Below are positions 26,811-35,977 of a DNA stretch of 64,000 bases, one piece after another. The position numbers and the translations under genes are program-made. The DNA is from Mesorhizobium sp. L-8-3 (lineage in GTDB: Bacteria; Pseudomonadota; Alphaproteobacteria; Rhizobiales; Rhizobiaceae). Numbering within the stretch: position 1 is the first letter of the stretch; every line of letters begins with the position of its first letter. Where the stretch lies: the NCBI RefSeq assembly GCF_016756615.1, contig NZ_AP023262.1:3163501-3227500 (forward strand), given 5' to 3'. Under the pieces are notes generated by a model. It did no database searches. It had not been told where the DNA came from and saw only the letters and a list, made by a program, of their open reading frames with translations.

Positions 26811-26893
26811 GCATGTCTCCCGAAAGGAAGAGGACATGCGTTAAATCAAGAGCCTTCAGCGTGTCGCGTCAATCCTTTTCACGCGACACGCTG
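26811..26893. repeat. Two-hairpin repeat at the 3' end of the WD40 gene
   Basis: Immediately after the stop codon, GCATGTC and GACATGC form one hairpin. A second one has perfect 12-bp arms AGCGTGTCGCGT (26858-26869) and ACGCGACACGCT (26881-26892) with an 11-base loop. A related unit follows the gene ending at 30830. It may work as a terminator or RNA-stabilising end; there is no T tract. Confidence 0.7.
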
Positions 26894-27031
26894 TAGTCTT
26901 GCCGATGCCGGCGGCGTGCTGTGCGCGCAACATCTCGACTGGGCGGCCTGTGTGGCGCCGTCGCGCGTCTCGCCGCTATGTCGCGTGAAGTGACGATCGA
27001 GGACGACGTCCACCGGAGAGGATTGGATTGC

Positions 27032-27415
27032 TTACGGCTCGAGCTGGTTGCTCACTTCGACCAGATTGCCGTCCGGATCATTGAAGTAGACCGACAGGAT
27101 CTTCCCCGTCGCCCCGGCCCGCTCGCCGGGTCCGTCGACAATCTCCACGCCGTGGCGCTCAAGGTGCAGGACGACCGCGTCCAGTGATGTATCGGTCAGA
27201 AGGCAGAAATTTCCGCTGCCGGGGACGGTGCGGCGGGCGATGCCCGGCGACAGGACCGCATCCTGAAGGCTGATCTTGTTCGTGCCGAAATGCAGCGACC
27301 ACTTCCCCGGTCGTTCTTCCCGCGCTTCCATATTGAGCACACGCTCGTAAAAATGGCGGGTGGCGGCAACGTCGTTGACGCAGAGCACGATGTGATCGAG
27401 CGCTCGCATTTTCAT
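27032..27415 (-). CDS. VOC-family protein (glyoxalase/bleomycin-resistance-like)
   Basis: A 127-aa protein with a single VOC module pair: LDHIVLCVNDVAATRHFYERVLNMEAREE at the start (His ligand) and ILSVYFNDPDGNLVEVSNQ at the end (Glu ligand). A strong ggaggtgg site precedes the ATG; a second ATG two codons on is possible. The sequence resembles virulence/dioxygenase-type small VOC proteins. It is monocistronic as far as can be seen and its substrate is unknown. Confidence 0.85.
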   Translation of the reverse strand: MKMRALDHIVLCVNDVAATRHFYERVLNMEAREERPGKWSLHFGTNKISLQDAVLSPGIARRTVPGSGNFCLLTDTSLDAVVLHLERHGVEIVDGPGERAGATGKILSVYFNDPDGNLVEVSNQLEP

Positions 27416-27700
27416 GGTTCCACCTCCGAGCGGCGGACGCAGCGATGGGATCGGCGCTGCCGCATTATCGGTTTGTCGTGGTTCCCGAACCGGCCCAACA
27501 GCGTGCGATGCCTACATACCAGCGCTTTCAGGTCGCGGTCGCCCGCATAGGCCAGCTTGCACTGGCCAAGGCAGAGAAAAAACGAAAGACGCGACCCCGC
27601 CCGATGTCGCCTATCGCAAGATGTGGGCATCGGTGGCGAAGCGGTCCGTCCTGAAGTCGGACAGGCAGGCTTTTCGTGCAGCGTCTTCCGGCCGAACCTT

Positions 27701-27904
27701 TCAGTTCGCCATGTTGTGGAACCAGGCCTTCAGGACTTGCTCGAGGGCTTCTTCGTCCCTTGTTCCGGTGTTCCAGAGCGCGACCAGCTTTTCCGCCATT
27801 TGTTCAAGCTGCTCGTCGCTCGCCTCCTGATCACAGACCCGCGCGAGTATCCGCTCGAGAATCTCGAAATCGGACGGTCGGATAATGCCGGACATCGTAC
27901 TCAT
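27701..27904 (-). CDS. Small conserved-looking acidic protein of unknown function
   Basis: A 67-aa protein (64 aa if started at the second ATG, 27895, which has a better-placed gaagga site). It is predicted helical and acidic (ILERILARVCDQEASDEQLEQMAEKLVALWNTG), with a Trp-rich end (AWFHNMAN). It has one Cys and no signal peptide or membrane segment. I do not recognise the family. Coding is supported by a clean ribosome site and a balanced composition unlike the shadow frames around it. Confidence 0.55.
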   Translation of the reverse strand: MSTMSGIIRPSDFEILERILARVCDQEASDEQLEQMAEKLVALWNTGTRDEEALEQVLKAWFHNMAN

Positions 27905-28467
27905 CCTTCGAATTGTCGCAGGCGGGCAATTGTGGGCGGGTGGCGACTGCGCTGTCTATTAACTTTGATGTACAACCGGCGCGTCGGTTCGTCGGCGATT
28001 CTCGGCAACTGGTTGATCGCGAGCAATCGAAAGGTTGCCGGCCAACGGCAGCCCGATGCCATGCCGGCCCTGCCGCCCCGATATCCGGGCCAGTTACGCG
28101 AGCGTGGCGGGCTGCCAACTGGATCCTGCACAACAGGGAAGTTGGTGACTTAACGGCAAAGACAGTCGAGGATCAGTGTCCTACGATTTACTGGCGCTCT
28201 CAAGTAAATCGGCGCATACTCCTCCTGAAGATGAATATGCGCCGCAGGAGAGCGAGTTTCGCCGACCAGAGCGTCAGCCGTTTGGCCGTCCAGTCTCGGA
28301 TCCTGCCCACATTGCATCCTTGCGGCTCCGCCGCCTCGCCCTTGCGCCATCGCCTCGCGGAGATTGCGGTGGCGGAGTTCGGCGACCGGCCGATCTTGCC
28401 GCTTCGCTCGGAAGCGCCCACCTCGCGCCGGTGCGCGGCGCCCGAAGGGCCGGTCGAGGGACCAGGC
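27905..28467. other. Gene-free interval upstream of the patatin gene
   Basis: No reliable gene is seen. The patatin reading frame stays open upstream but without family-like sequence. A hairpin GGCGCATA / TATGCGCC lies at about 28210-28242. It may hold the patatin promoter, but I cannot place it. Confidence 0.5.
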
Positions 28468-30393
28468 ATGAAGCTGACACACCCTTTCGGTCTGGCGCTC
28501 TCGGGCGGGGGTTTCAGAGCCGCCGCCTTCCACCTTGGCGTCCTGAGGCGGCTGCGAGAAGTCGGTCTCCTGGCTCAGGTGGACATGATGTCGACCGTCT
28601 CCGGCGGATCGATCACCGGCGCGTACTGGGTCTACTGGCAGGCATTGAAGGGAGATACCCTGGCCGATGCCGGGGAATGGCAGAAGTTCGAGGACTCGCT
28701 CGTAGAGTTCATGCGTTCCGGTGTCCGCGAGCGAATCTTCCGCAAAGGCTTCGTCCTGCCCGCACTGCTTCTCGGAGCGGCGGTCTGCGCCTATGCCTGG
28801 GCATTCGCCCCGATAGGTCCCGGCACAGCGTTCCTGCTCGCGTCGGCAGCGCTCGGCTGTGCCTATGTCGTCTGGCACCGCCTGGCGCCGATGCTGCTGG
28901 AAAGGGAATATGAGCGCCTCTTCGGCTATGAGGTGTTGCGCTCGCTCGCTCCTCATCGAGAACAGCAGGGTTCTCCCTTCGCCAGCGGCCTTCTGGGGGC
29001 CATCGACGACATCGTCTTCGGAAATCCGCGACGGAAGTTTCCGGACCTTTACATCAACGCCACCCTGCTCAACACCGGCGCCCACGTCTTCTTCTCCCGG
29101 AACCAGGGGCTCGAACTCGAACTCTGCGCTCACGATGCAAGCGCGGGAATGTTCAAAGCGGAAGGCCTCAGAGGACGGGCGGCAGAGGGCCCGGCCGGGG
29201 GACTGCAGTCCAGGGTGGCCGCGATCAACGAGGCCATCGACGGCCTCGACCCGTTCATGCCTGGGCTGACCCGTCGGCAGATATCCTTGCCGATGCCGGA
29301 CGATACGCCATTCAGCAAGGCAGTCGCCTCCTCCTCGGCGATCCCGTTCGTATTCTCGCCGATCCCCTATGGCGACCCGATCAAGAATGTGGAGCCTTCT
29401 TTGCGCAATCGAATATGGCGGTCGATCGATTCCGTGCGGCCTTGCTGGTCGGTCGATGGCGGTGTGTTCGACAATCAAGGCACGCATCTGCTGCTCGAGA
29501 AGGCTTGCAGCAGCGTCATCGTCAGCGACGGATGCGGCGCGCTGGCGTCGATTCCGAAGCCGTCGACGTGGCAGATGTTCCCGCCGGGAAAAGGCGTCGT
29601 ATCGCGATCCTTCGACATCACTTACGAGCGGTCGCGCGACCTTGGCTATATGAGGCTGGCCAACAAATACGAGCTCTTTTGCATGCTGACGGATTTCTCG
29701 AAGCTGATCGGCATGCCTGAACTCGCTCCGGCGGTGGTGGACGCCGTATGGCAATCGAAGCAGGATCTCGCCGGAATCTGCGTCGATCCGGAGAGGATGT
29801 TCACGCATCCCAGGGAGTTCGCCGAGGAACTCGCCTCATTCATGCGAAAACGGATCGACCCTGAGCACAACGGACCCTATGACGAGGAATTCCTGAAGAA
29901 ATTCAAGAGCTGGACGCCGGGCGTCGACGACGGGGAACCACGCGGTGGCGCGCAAGCCATCGCATATCTTCGCCACCAGCTGCTGAAGAAGCTGGAGAAA
30001 TATGCGCCCTACGTGACCGGCTACGCCTATGTCGAACTGACGCCGGATGCCGACTTCGGCTGGCGCAACGACCTGCCTCGCCTTCCCGAACCGTTGATAC
30101 CGTTCGTCGCATCGATCCGGACCGATCTCGACCGCTTCACGTCCGAGGAGATTTCGGCCCTGATGTTCCATGGCTACACGACGATCGACCATTGCCTGTG
30201 GGCATACAGGAACGACTGGCTTGCGCAGCCCCAGCCTCCCTCCAGTTTCACCTGGAGCGGGAAGGGGATTTTCCGCAACTGGAACGCTCCGACCCAGGCC
30301 GAAACGATCGCGGCCGCCCGCCACCTCTCCGTCTCGTCGAGCCGGCTCGGCCCCTGGCGGGCGCTGCATCGATTGCTGAAGCGGTCTTTGTAG
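28468..30393 (+). CDS. Patatin-like phospholipase
   Basis: A 641-aa protein; the ATG at 28468 is chosen because homology-like sequence starts at once. The oxyanion-hole loop SGGGFRAAAFHLGVLRRL is at about residues 12-29. The nucleophile segment STVSGGSITGAYW puts the Ser at about residue 48, and the second catalytic residue is the Asp of SVDGGVFDNQGTH near residue 330. Two hydrophobic stretches at about residues 95-140 (VLPALLLGAAVCAYAWAFA and AFLLASAALGCAYVVW) could anchor it to the membrane, unusual for short bacterial patatins. The large C-terminal part is unassigned. It probably hydrolyses acyl esters of membrane lipids. Confidence 0.85.
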   Translation: MKLTHPFGLALSGGGFRAAAFHLGVLRRLREVGLLAQVDMMSTVSGGSITGAYWVYWQALKGDTLADAGEWQKFEDSLVEFMRSGVRERIFRKGFVLPALLLGAAVCAYAWAFAPIGPGTAFLLASAALGCAYVVWHRLAPMLLEREYERLFGYEVLRSLAPHREQQGSPFASGLLGAIDDIVFGNPRRKFPDLYINATLLNTGAHVFFSRNQGLELELCAHDASAGMFKAEGLRGRAAEGPAGGLQSRVAAINEAIDGLDPFMPGLTRRQISLPMPDDTPFSKAVASSSAIPFVFSPIPYGDPIKNVEPSLRNRIWRSIDSVRPCWSVDGGVFDNQGTHLLLEKACSSVIVSDGCGALASIPKPSTWQMFPPGKGVVSRSFDITYERSRDLGYMRLANKYELFCMLTDFSKLIGMPELAPAVVDAVWQSKQDLAGICVDPERMFTHPREFAEELASFMRKRIDPEHNGPYDEEFLKKFKSWTPGVDDGEPRGGAQAIAYLRHQLLKKLEKYAPYVTGYAYVELTPDADFGWRNDLPRLPEPLIPFVASIRTDLDRFTSEEISALMFHGYTTIDHCLWAYRNDWLAQPQPPSSFTWSGKGIFRNWNAPTQAETIAAARHLSVSSSRLGPWRALHRLLKRSL

Positions 30394-30596
30394 TTACCCG
30401 CCGTCGCGCGTCTCGTTGAAGTAGAACGTGTTTCGATCGACGTTCCCGTGAGGGGAGAGACCGGCACGCACCCGAGACCGTCATGGTGCGCGGCGGCGGC
30501 GCAGCGCACTCGCGCAGGTTCGGGCGAGGGGCACCAAGCGCAAATTCGGAACTTTTGAGGCCGCGATGGGTTCGAACCGGACAGGAGGTGCTCGTG

Positions 30597-30830
30597 ATGG
30601 CTCGCTGCGACCAGTGCGGAAACAACTACGACAAGTCCTTCCAGGTGATCTCGGCCGGAGAGACGTACACATTCGACAGCTTCGAATGTGCCATCCAGAA
30701 GCTTGCCCCGACATGCCCGCATTGCGGGGTCCGTGTCGTCGGACACGGGGTCGAGCAGGACGATATCATCTACTGCTGCGCCCATTGCGCAGAACAGGAA
30801 GGCGCGACGGCCCTTCGCGACAGGGCGTGA
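30597..30830 (+). CDS. Small Cys-rich metal-binding protein (metallothionein/zinc-ribbon-like)
   Basis: A 77-aa protein with a strong aggaggtg site before the ATG. Cys and His residues fall in clusters: CDQCG at residues 4-8, FECAIQ near 30, CPHCGVRVVGHGVEQ near 39-42 and YCCAHCAEQ near 60-66. The last cluster resembles the C-terminal motif of prokaryotic metallothionein-like proteins. It is likely to bind zinc or a similar metal in the cytoplasm. It has no signal peptide. The neighbours give no extra clue, and a zinc-ribbon interaction protein is an alternative. Confidence 0.7.
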   Translation: MARCDQCGNNYDKSFQVISAGETYTFDSFECAIQKLAPTCPHCGVRVVGHGVEQDDIIYCCAHCAEQEGATALRDRA

Positions 30831-30931
30831 AGCATGTCTTCCGAAAGCGTGCGGCGGTCCCGGGAAGAAGACGTGCGACGGATCAGGAACTGCAGCGCGC
30901 CGCGTGAAGTTTTCTTCGCGCGACACGCCGC
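30831..30931. repeat. Diverged two-hairpin repeat after the Cys-rich gene
   Basis: The sequence right after the stop (AAGCATGTCTTCCGAAAG, later GAAGACGTGCG, then CGCGCGACACGCC) matches the layout of the unit at 26811-26893. Both follow a stop codon directly. Confidence 0.55.
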
Positions 30932-30992
30932 AACGCCGGGCCGAGCATCTGACGCCCTGCCGTTCCGCTTGCGGGCCGGTGACCTGAGGAAG

Positions 30993-31325
30993 ATGCGCGC
31001 CGCGGAGAGAAGGGCGGTCCTGCGCGTGCCCGCCTGCCTGCTTGCCGTGCTTTGTCTTGGGGCGCCTGCCCATGGTCAGGCGGATAGCCAGGCCTCGCCC
31101 TCACCAGAGGAACGGTGTCGCGCCGCTCTCAATGGCCAAAACCCCGAAGCCGATGTGAACCGCGGCGCCGGCAAGCAGTCGCTGTCGGAGTTCCTGGACC
31201 ACTGCCGCGGCGTTCTCAAGCCGCCGCGGACCGGCGACAGCGAGATCGCCAAGCCGCCGCCCGATCTGGGCGAAACCCCGGTGATCCGTCCCGACGAGTT
31301 GCCGAAGCAGCAGCAACCGGAGTGA
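30993..31325 (+). CDS. Small secreted protein of unknown function
   Basis: A 110-aa protein from an ATG with a gaggaag site. The N-terminus has a signal peptide (RVPACLLAVLCLGAPAHGQA). The mature part is hydrophilic, with two Cys (RCRAALNG and LDHCRGVL) that could form one disulfide. A Pro-rich C-terminal tail (KPPPDLGETPVIRPDELP) ends in Gln-rich residues. I do not recognise the family; the pattern resembles short rhizobial periplasmic proteins of unknown role. Confidence 0.55.
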   Translation: MRAAERRAVLRVPACLLAVLCLGAPAHGQADSQASPSPEERCRAALNGQNPEADVNRGAGKQSLSEFLDHCRGVLKPPRTGDSEIAKPPPDLGETPVIRPDELPKQQQPE

Positions 31326-31709
31326 GACGCCGCACCAGACATGCCATCCGAAATTGATCCGGCGTCATGGATTTTCGGCTTGCGGATGATGGGCTGACCT
31401 TGGCCTTCCGATAATCCGGAACCCGGGGACGAGCATGATCAGGCTGGGCAGGAAATGTCGGCACCTCGTTCACGACGCGGGCTGCGGCTGTTGAGCGGGA
31501 CTCGCGATGATCTTCCAGCCAGGAAGCCCCGCCGGGTCTCACATGGACGAAAGTCTCTCTCCAGCAGGCGCGTCCTTCGCGCTACCCATCGGCCGGAAAG
31601 ACGGAGCGCGATTCTCCTCTGGTCCACAACGGGCGAGCCGTCGTCGACGGGCTGGCTCCTTCCGTCGGGGACGGATAGAGTCGGAGCCGAGAAGCATGGG
31701 AGGTTCTGA
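31326..31709. other. Intergenic interval before the acyl-CoA synthetase gene
   Basis: I see no supported gene, repeat or clear terminator. The last bases hold the gggaggt ribosome site of the downstream gene. Confidence 0.5.
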
Positions 31710-33440
31710 ATGACTGATGCCGGCACGAGCGGCCAGGCTGGCCGGGCGCCCGTCGACGGGCTGGCGCATGTCGCGGGAGAACGGTCGGAACCGCTGCTTT
31801 CGCTCACCATACCGCAACTGCTTGAGCGCGCGGTCGCGGCCTATGGGCCGCGCGACGCCGCCGTCTTTCCCGAGCAGCGCAGGCGCCTCTCCTGGGATCA
31901 GCTCGCCGCCGAAGTGGATGCGTTCGCGGGCGGCCTCCTGAGCCTTGGTCTCGGCAAGGGCGACCGGGTCGGCATCTGGTCGCCCAACCGCTGGGAATGG
32001 CTGGTCACCCAATATGCGACGGCGCGCATCGGCGTCGTGCTGGTCAACATCAATCCGGCCTACCGGGTCTTCGAGCTCGACTATGCGCTGAACAAGGTCG
32101 GCTGCGCGGCGCTGGTGGCGGCCTCGCGCTTCAAGACGTCGGACTATGTCGGCATGCTGCGCTCGCTCGCGCCGGAACTCGACCACTGCGCCCCCGGCGC
32201 GCTCGAGGCGCGCAAGCTGCCGACGCTTCGCTCGGTCATCCTCATGGGGGAGGAGGCGAGCCCGGGCATACTCAGTTTCGGCGAGGTCATGGAACGTGGC
32301 GCCGCCGTGCCGCGCGCCGCGCTCGATGCCGCCACCGCGACGCTCGCCCCTGACGAGGCGGTCAATGTCCAGTTCACCAGCGGCACCACCGGGGCGCCCA
32401 AGGGGGCGACGCTCAGCCATTCCAACATCGTCAACAACGGCAATTTCGTCACCTCGGCGATGAACTTCACTGCCGACGACCGGCTGTGCATTCCGGTGCC
32501 CTTCTATCACTGCTTCGGCATGGTGATGGGCTCGCTCGGCTGCGTCTCGAAGGGTGCCACCATGGTGTTCCCGGGCGAGGGGTTCGACCCGGTTGCCACG
32601 CTGCGCGCGGTGGAGAGCGAGAAATGCACCGGCCTCTACGGCGTGCCGACCATGTTCGTGGCGATGCTCGACCACCCCGAATTCGCCCGCTTCGACCTCT
32701 CGTCGCTGCGCACCGGCATCATGGCCGGCGCGCCATGCCCGATCGAGGTGATGAAGCGCGTCGTCGGCAAGATGCACATGAGCCAGGTGACCATCGCCTA
32801 CGGCATGACGGAGACCAGCCCGGTGTCGTTCCAGAGCGCGGTCGACGATCCGCTGGAGCGGCGGGTGTCGACGGTCGGCCGGGTTCATCCGCATGTCGAG
32901 GTCAAGATCATCGGCGACGACGGCCGTACGCTCGGCGTCGGCGAGCGCGGCGAACTCTGCACCCGCGGCTATTCGGTGATGAAGGGTTATTGGGGCGACC
33001 CCGAGCGCACCGCCGAGGCGATCGACGCCGAGGGCTGGATGCACACCGGCGACCTGGCGACCATCGACGCCGAGGGCTACTGCAACATCGTCGGTCGGGT
33101 GAAGGATCTGGTCATCCGGGGCGGCGAGAACGTCTATCCGCGCGAGGTGGAGGAGTTCCTCTACCGCCATCCGAAAGTGCGCGAGGTGCAGGTGTTCGGC
33201 GTGCCCGACGCCAAATATGGCGAGGAGATCTGCGCCTGGATCGTGCTGCAGGCAGGACAGGAGGCGACGGAGGACGAGATCCGCGCTTTTTGCCGCGACC
33301 AGATCGCCCACTACAAGGTGCCGCGCTACATCCGCTTCAAGGCGGAACTTCCGATGACGGTGACGGGCAAGCCGCAGAAATTCCTGATGCGCGACGCCAT
33401 GATCGATGAACTCGACCTGGTGGTGGCGAAGACGGCGTGA
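31710..33440 (+). CDS. AMP-binding acyl-CoA synthetase
   Basis: A 576-aa adenylate-forming enzyme. It has the P-loop [18 protein letters not shown] (about residue 222), the A5 motif [28 protein letters not shown] (the Asp binds ribose) and a catalytic Lys in the C-terminal [13 protein letters not shown]. The hinge [16 protein letters not shown] is intact. It should activate a carboxylic acid as acyl-AMP and then form acyl-CoA; the overall pattern is that of medium/long-chain fatty-acyl-CoA synthases. The ribosome site gggaggt precedes the ATG. It is monocistronic, followed by the heptamer repeats. Confidence 0.92.
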   Translation: MTDAGTSGQAGRAPVDGLAHVAGERSEPLLSLTIPQLLERAVAAYGPRDAAVFPEQRRRLSWDQLAAEVDAFAGGLLSLGLGKGDRVGIWSPNRWEWLVTQYATARIGVVLVNINPAYRVFELDYALNKVGCAALVAASRFKTSDYVGMLRSLAPELDHCAPGALEARKLPTLRSVILMGEEASPGILSFGEVMERGAAVPRAALDAATATLAPDEAVNVQFTSGTTGAPKGATLSHSNIVNNGNFVTSAMNFTADDRLCIPVPFYHCFGMVMGSLGCVSKGATMVFPGEGFDPVATLRAVESEKCTGLYGVPTMFVAMLDHPEFARFDLSSLRTGIMAGAPCPIEVMKRVVGKMHMSQVTIAYGMTETSPVSFQSAVDDPLERRVSTVGRVHPHVEVKIIGDDGRTLGVGERGELCTRGYSVMKGYWGDPERTAEAIDAEGWMHTGDLATIDAEGYCNIVGRVKDLVIRGGENVYPREVEEFLYRHPKVREVQVFGVPDAKYGEEICAWIVLQAGQEATEDEIRAFCRDQIAHYKVPRYIRFKAELPMTVTGKPQKFLMRDAMIDELDLVVAKTA

Positions 33441-33452
33441 AGTGGTGAAGTA

Positions 33453-33473
33453 GTGAATGGTGAATGGTGAATG
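33453..33473. repeat. Inverted heptamer block (three GTGAATG units)
   Basis: Three tandem GTGAATG units lie just after the acyl-CoA synthetase stop. They are the reverse complement of the ATTCACC array downstream, so a transcript could fold the two blocks into a long stem. Confidence 0.85.
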
Positions 33474-33543
33474 GTAGATTTGGGGGATGAGAAGGTAGTT
33501 ATTGCCAGTTGCGGATGTTGCGAATCAAAGAATATTCTTCACC

Positions 33544-33652
33544 ATTCACCATTCACCATTCACCATTCACCATTCACCATTCACCATTCACCATTCACCA
33601 TTCACCATTCACCATTCACCATTCACCATTCACCATTCACCATTCACCATTC
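33544..33652. repeat. ATTCACC heptamer tandem array, left part
   Basis: Fifteen exact ATTCACC units plus a partial ATTC end at the IS3-family left end; one degenerate unit precedes them. The array continues beyond the insertion at 36344. Units of seven bases without spacers rule out a CRISPR. Confidence 0.97.
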
Positions 33653-33713
33653 TGGAGTGCACCCCTCAAGTGAGACATGGAAATCAAGTGACAGGGGTGC
33701 ATTGGTTGATCGG

Positions 33714-34568
33714 TTATGGGGTTTGGGGTTGGTTCAAGCCGGCTTCGAATTCAACTGGTGGCTGATATCCGATGGCCGAATGTAGCCGTTCGCGATTGTA
33801 TGTGGTTTCCAGGAAGATGGCTATGTCGCGGCGGGCGTGGTCGAGTGTGGTGTAGCTTTTGCCGTTGACCTCCTCGGCCTTGAGTGTCTTCATGAAGCTC
33901 TCGGCCTTGGCATTGTCGTACGGGTTGGCGACGCCGCTCATGCTGATGCGGATGCCCTGGCTGTCGAGGCGGTTGGCATAATCGCTGCAGGCATACTGGA
34001 CGCCCCGGTCGGAGTGATGGATGAGGCTCCCGGCCTGCGGTTTGCGTGCGGCGATGGCCATGTCGAGGGCATGCAGCGCCAGGCGGGCTTCGAGGTGATC
34101 GTCGAGAGCCCAGCCGATCACCCTGCGCGAGAAGGCATCGAGGATGACGGCGAGATAGACGAAGGCCTCGACCAGGCGGACATAAGTGATGTCGGCGACC
34201 CAGATCTGATCGATGCCGGAGGGCACGAGCCCGCGCACCAGATTGGGCAGGATGCGGTAGCCATGCCGGCTGTCGGTGGTGCGCGGCACGTAGGGCCTGG
34301 TGCGCATGCACAGGAGATTGTCCTCGCGCATGAGCCGCAACACACGTTTGGCATTCACCGGCACGCCGTCGCGGTGCAATTGGGCTGCGATGCGCCGATA
34401 GCCGTAGTGGCGGTGTTTGAGGCTGAGTTTCTGGATCATGTCGCGCAGTTCCGCGTCGGCGCGAGCCGGTGCCTGCTCTTGCCGATACCGGTAGAAGCCT
34501 GCCCGTGAGACACCGGCGAGGGCACACAGCCGCCGGACATCGAGGCTGCCTTGCATCTGTGCGGTCAT
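33714..34568 (-). CDS. IS3-family transposase OrfB (integrase-like)
   Basis: A 284-aa DDE integrase-fold protein. The catalytic triad is in IWVADITYVRLVEAF, HHSDRGVQYACSDYA and NAKAESFMKTLKAEE, and the C-terminus NRERLHSAIGYQPP is typical. The ATG overlaps the orfA stop (ATGA). Its frame stays open upstream across the A7/T7 tract, so in an intact element it would mostly be made as an OrfAB fusion by -1 frameshifting. Here orfA is broken by IS256, so only OrfB alone can be made. Confidence 0.9.
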   Translation of the reverse strand: MTAQMQGSLDVRRLCALAGVSRAGFYRYRQEQAPARADAELRDMIQKLSLKHRHYGYRRIAAQLHRDGVPVNAKRVLRLMREDNLLCMRTRPYVPRTTDSRHGYRILPNLVRGLVPSGIDQIWVADITYVRLVEAFVYLAVILDAFSRRVIGWALDDHLEARLALHALDMAIAARKPQAGSLIHHSDRGVQYACSDYANRLDSQGIRISMSGVANPYDNAKAESFMKTLKAEEVNGKSYTTLDHARRDIAIFLETTYNRERLHSAIGYQPPVEFEAGLNQPQTP

Positions 34569-34677
34569 TTCCTCGATGGCCGCGTAGATGTGGGGGCGGT
34601 GGCGGCCTGCGCCGCCGTCCCGCTCACCAGATGCAAGGCTCTGCGAAAAAAATCGAGCTCCATCTGCTGGCGCCCGA

Positions 34678-35977
34678 GGGAGTGTCGAAAATTTTGTGCG
34701 TGAGGCCATGATGATGGAAAGGAGAGAATCATCACATGGCTATCGAGAAAGAACTGCTGGATCAGCTGCTTGCCGGTCGTGATCCGAGGGATTTGTTTGC
34801 CAAGGACGGTCTGCTCGACGACCTGAAGAAGGCGCTTTCGGAGCGCATTCTGAACGCCGAGCTCGACGAGCACCTGGCGGACGAAGGTGCCGACGGCAAC
34901 GCCAATCGCCGCAACGGGCATTCGAAGAAGACGGTGGCTGACGGGGACGTCACAGATGACGCTGGCGATCCCGCGCGACCGGGCCGGCACCTTTGATCCG
35001 AAGCTGGTCGCCAAGTACCAGCGGCGGTTTCCCGACTTCGACGACAAGATCATCTCGATGTATGCGCGCGGCATGACGGTGCGCGAGATCCGCGGCCATC
35101 TGGAGGAGCTCTACGGCATCGAGGTCTCGCCGGACCTGATCTCGGCGGTCACCGACGCGGTGCTGGAGGAGGTCGCCGAATGGCAGAACCGGCCGCTGGA
35201 CGCGGTCTATCCCGTCGTCTTCTTCGATGCCATTCGGGTCAAGATCCGCGACGAGGGCTTCGTGCGCAACAAGGCGGTCTACATCGCGCTCGGCATCCTG
35301 CCCGACGGCACCAAGGAGGTCATGGGCATCTGGATCGAACAGACCGAGGGCGCCAAGTTCTGGCTGCGCGTCATGAACGAGTTGAAGAACCGCGGCGTCG
35401 GCGACGTCCTGATCGCCGTCGTCGACGGGCTGAAGGGCTTTCCCGAGGCGATCAACGCCGTCTTTCCCCAGACCGTGGTGCAGACCTGCATTGTGCACCT
35501 GATCCGCCATTCCCTGGAGTTCGTGTCGTGGAAGGACCGCAAGGCGGTCGTGCCGGCGCTCAGGGCGATCTACCGGGCCATGGACGCCGAGGCCGGCCTG
35601 CAGGCCCTGGAGGCGTTCGAGGCCGGTCACTGGGGCCAGCGCTACCCGGCGATCGCCCAGAGCTGGCGGCGCAATTGGCAACAGGTCATTCCGTTCTTTG
35701 CTTTCCCTGAGGGCGTGCGCCGCATCATCTACACCACAAACGCCATCGAGGCGCTCAACTCCAAGCTGCGGCGCGCCGTCCGAACCCGGGGCCATTTCCC
35801 CAATGACGACGCCGCCATGAAGCTGCTATATCTGGTTCTGAACCACGCGGCCGAGGAATGGAAACGACCGCCGCGCGAGTGGTTCGAGGCCAAGACCCAA
35901 TTCGCCATTGTCTTCGGCGAACGGTTCGTCGGTCGGTGACGAAAACGGGCCTCGCGCACAGAATTCCTGACAGTCCC
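34678..35977 (+). mobile_element. IS256-family insertion sequence, copy 2, inside the IS3 element
   Basis: A 1300-bp copy of the element at 8753-10051, in the opposite orientation, with the same inverted repeats. It is flanked by a perfect 8-bp duplication GCGCCCGA (34670-34677 and 35978-35985). One extra base makes the transposase frame shift. Confidence 0.95.
34736..35939 (+). pseudogene. IS256-family transposase with single-base frameshift
   Basis: Nearly identical to the intact copy at 8791-9993, but after SKKTV the sequence reads gacggtggctgacg where the intact copy has gacggtgctgacg. The extra G moves the first part out of frame after about residue 66, and the rest, from the SQMTLAIPRDRAGTF segment to FGERF, is open in another frame. 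All catalytic residues lie in the second part. IS256 elements are not known to use frameshifting, so this copy is probably dead but could be mobilised in trans. Confidence 0.88.

Noticed and set aside
33482..33652. Protein-coding frame with FTIHHSP repeats
   Set aside because: It is only the translation of the heptamer array (three units give seven codons) and lacks a start site.
34736..35939. Programmed frameshift in IS256 copy 2
   Set aside because: The intact copy has one fewer G at the same place and needs no frameshift; a chance insertion is simpler.
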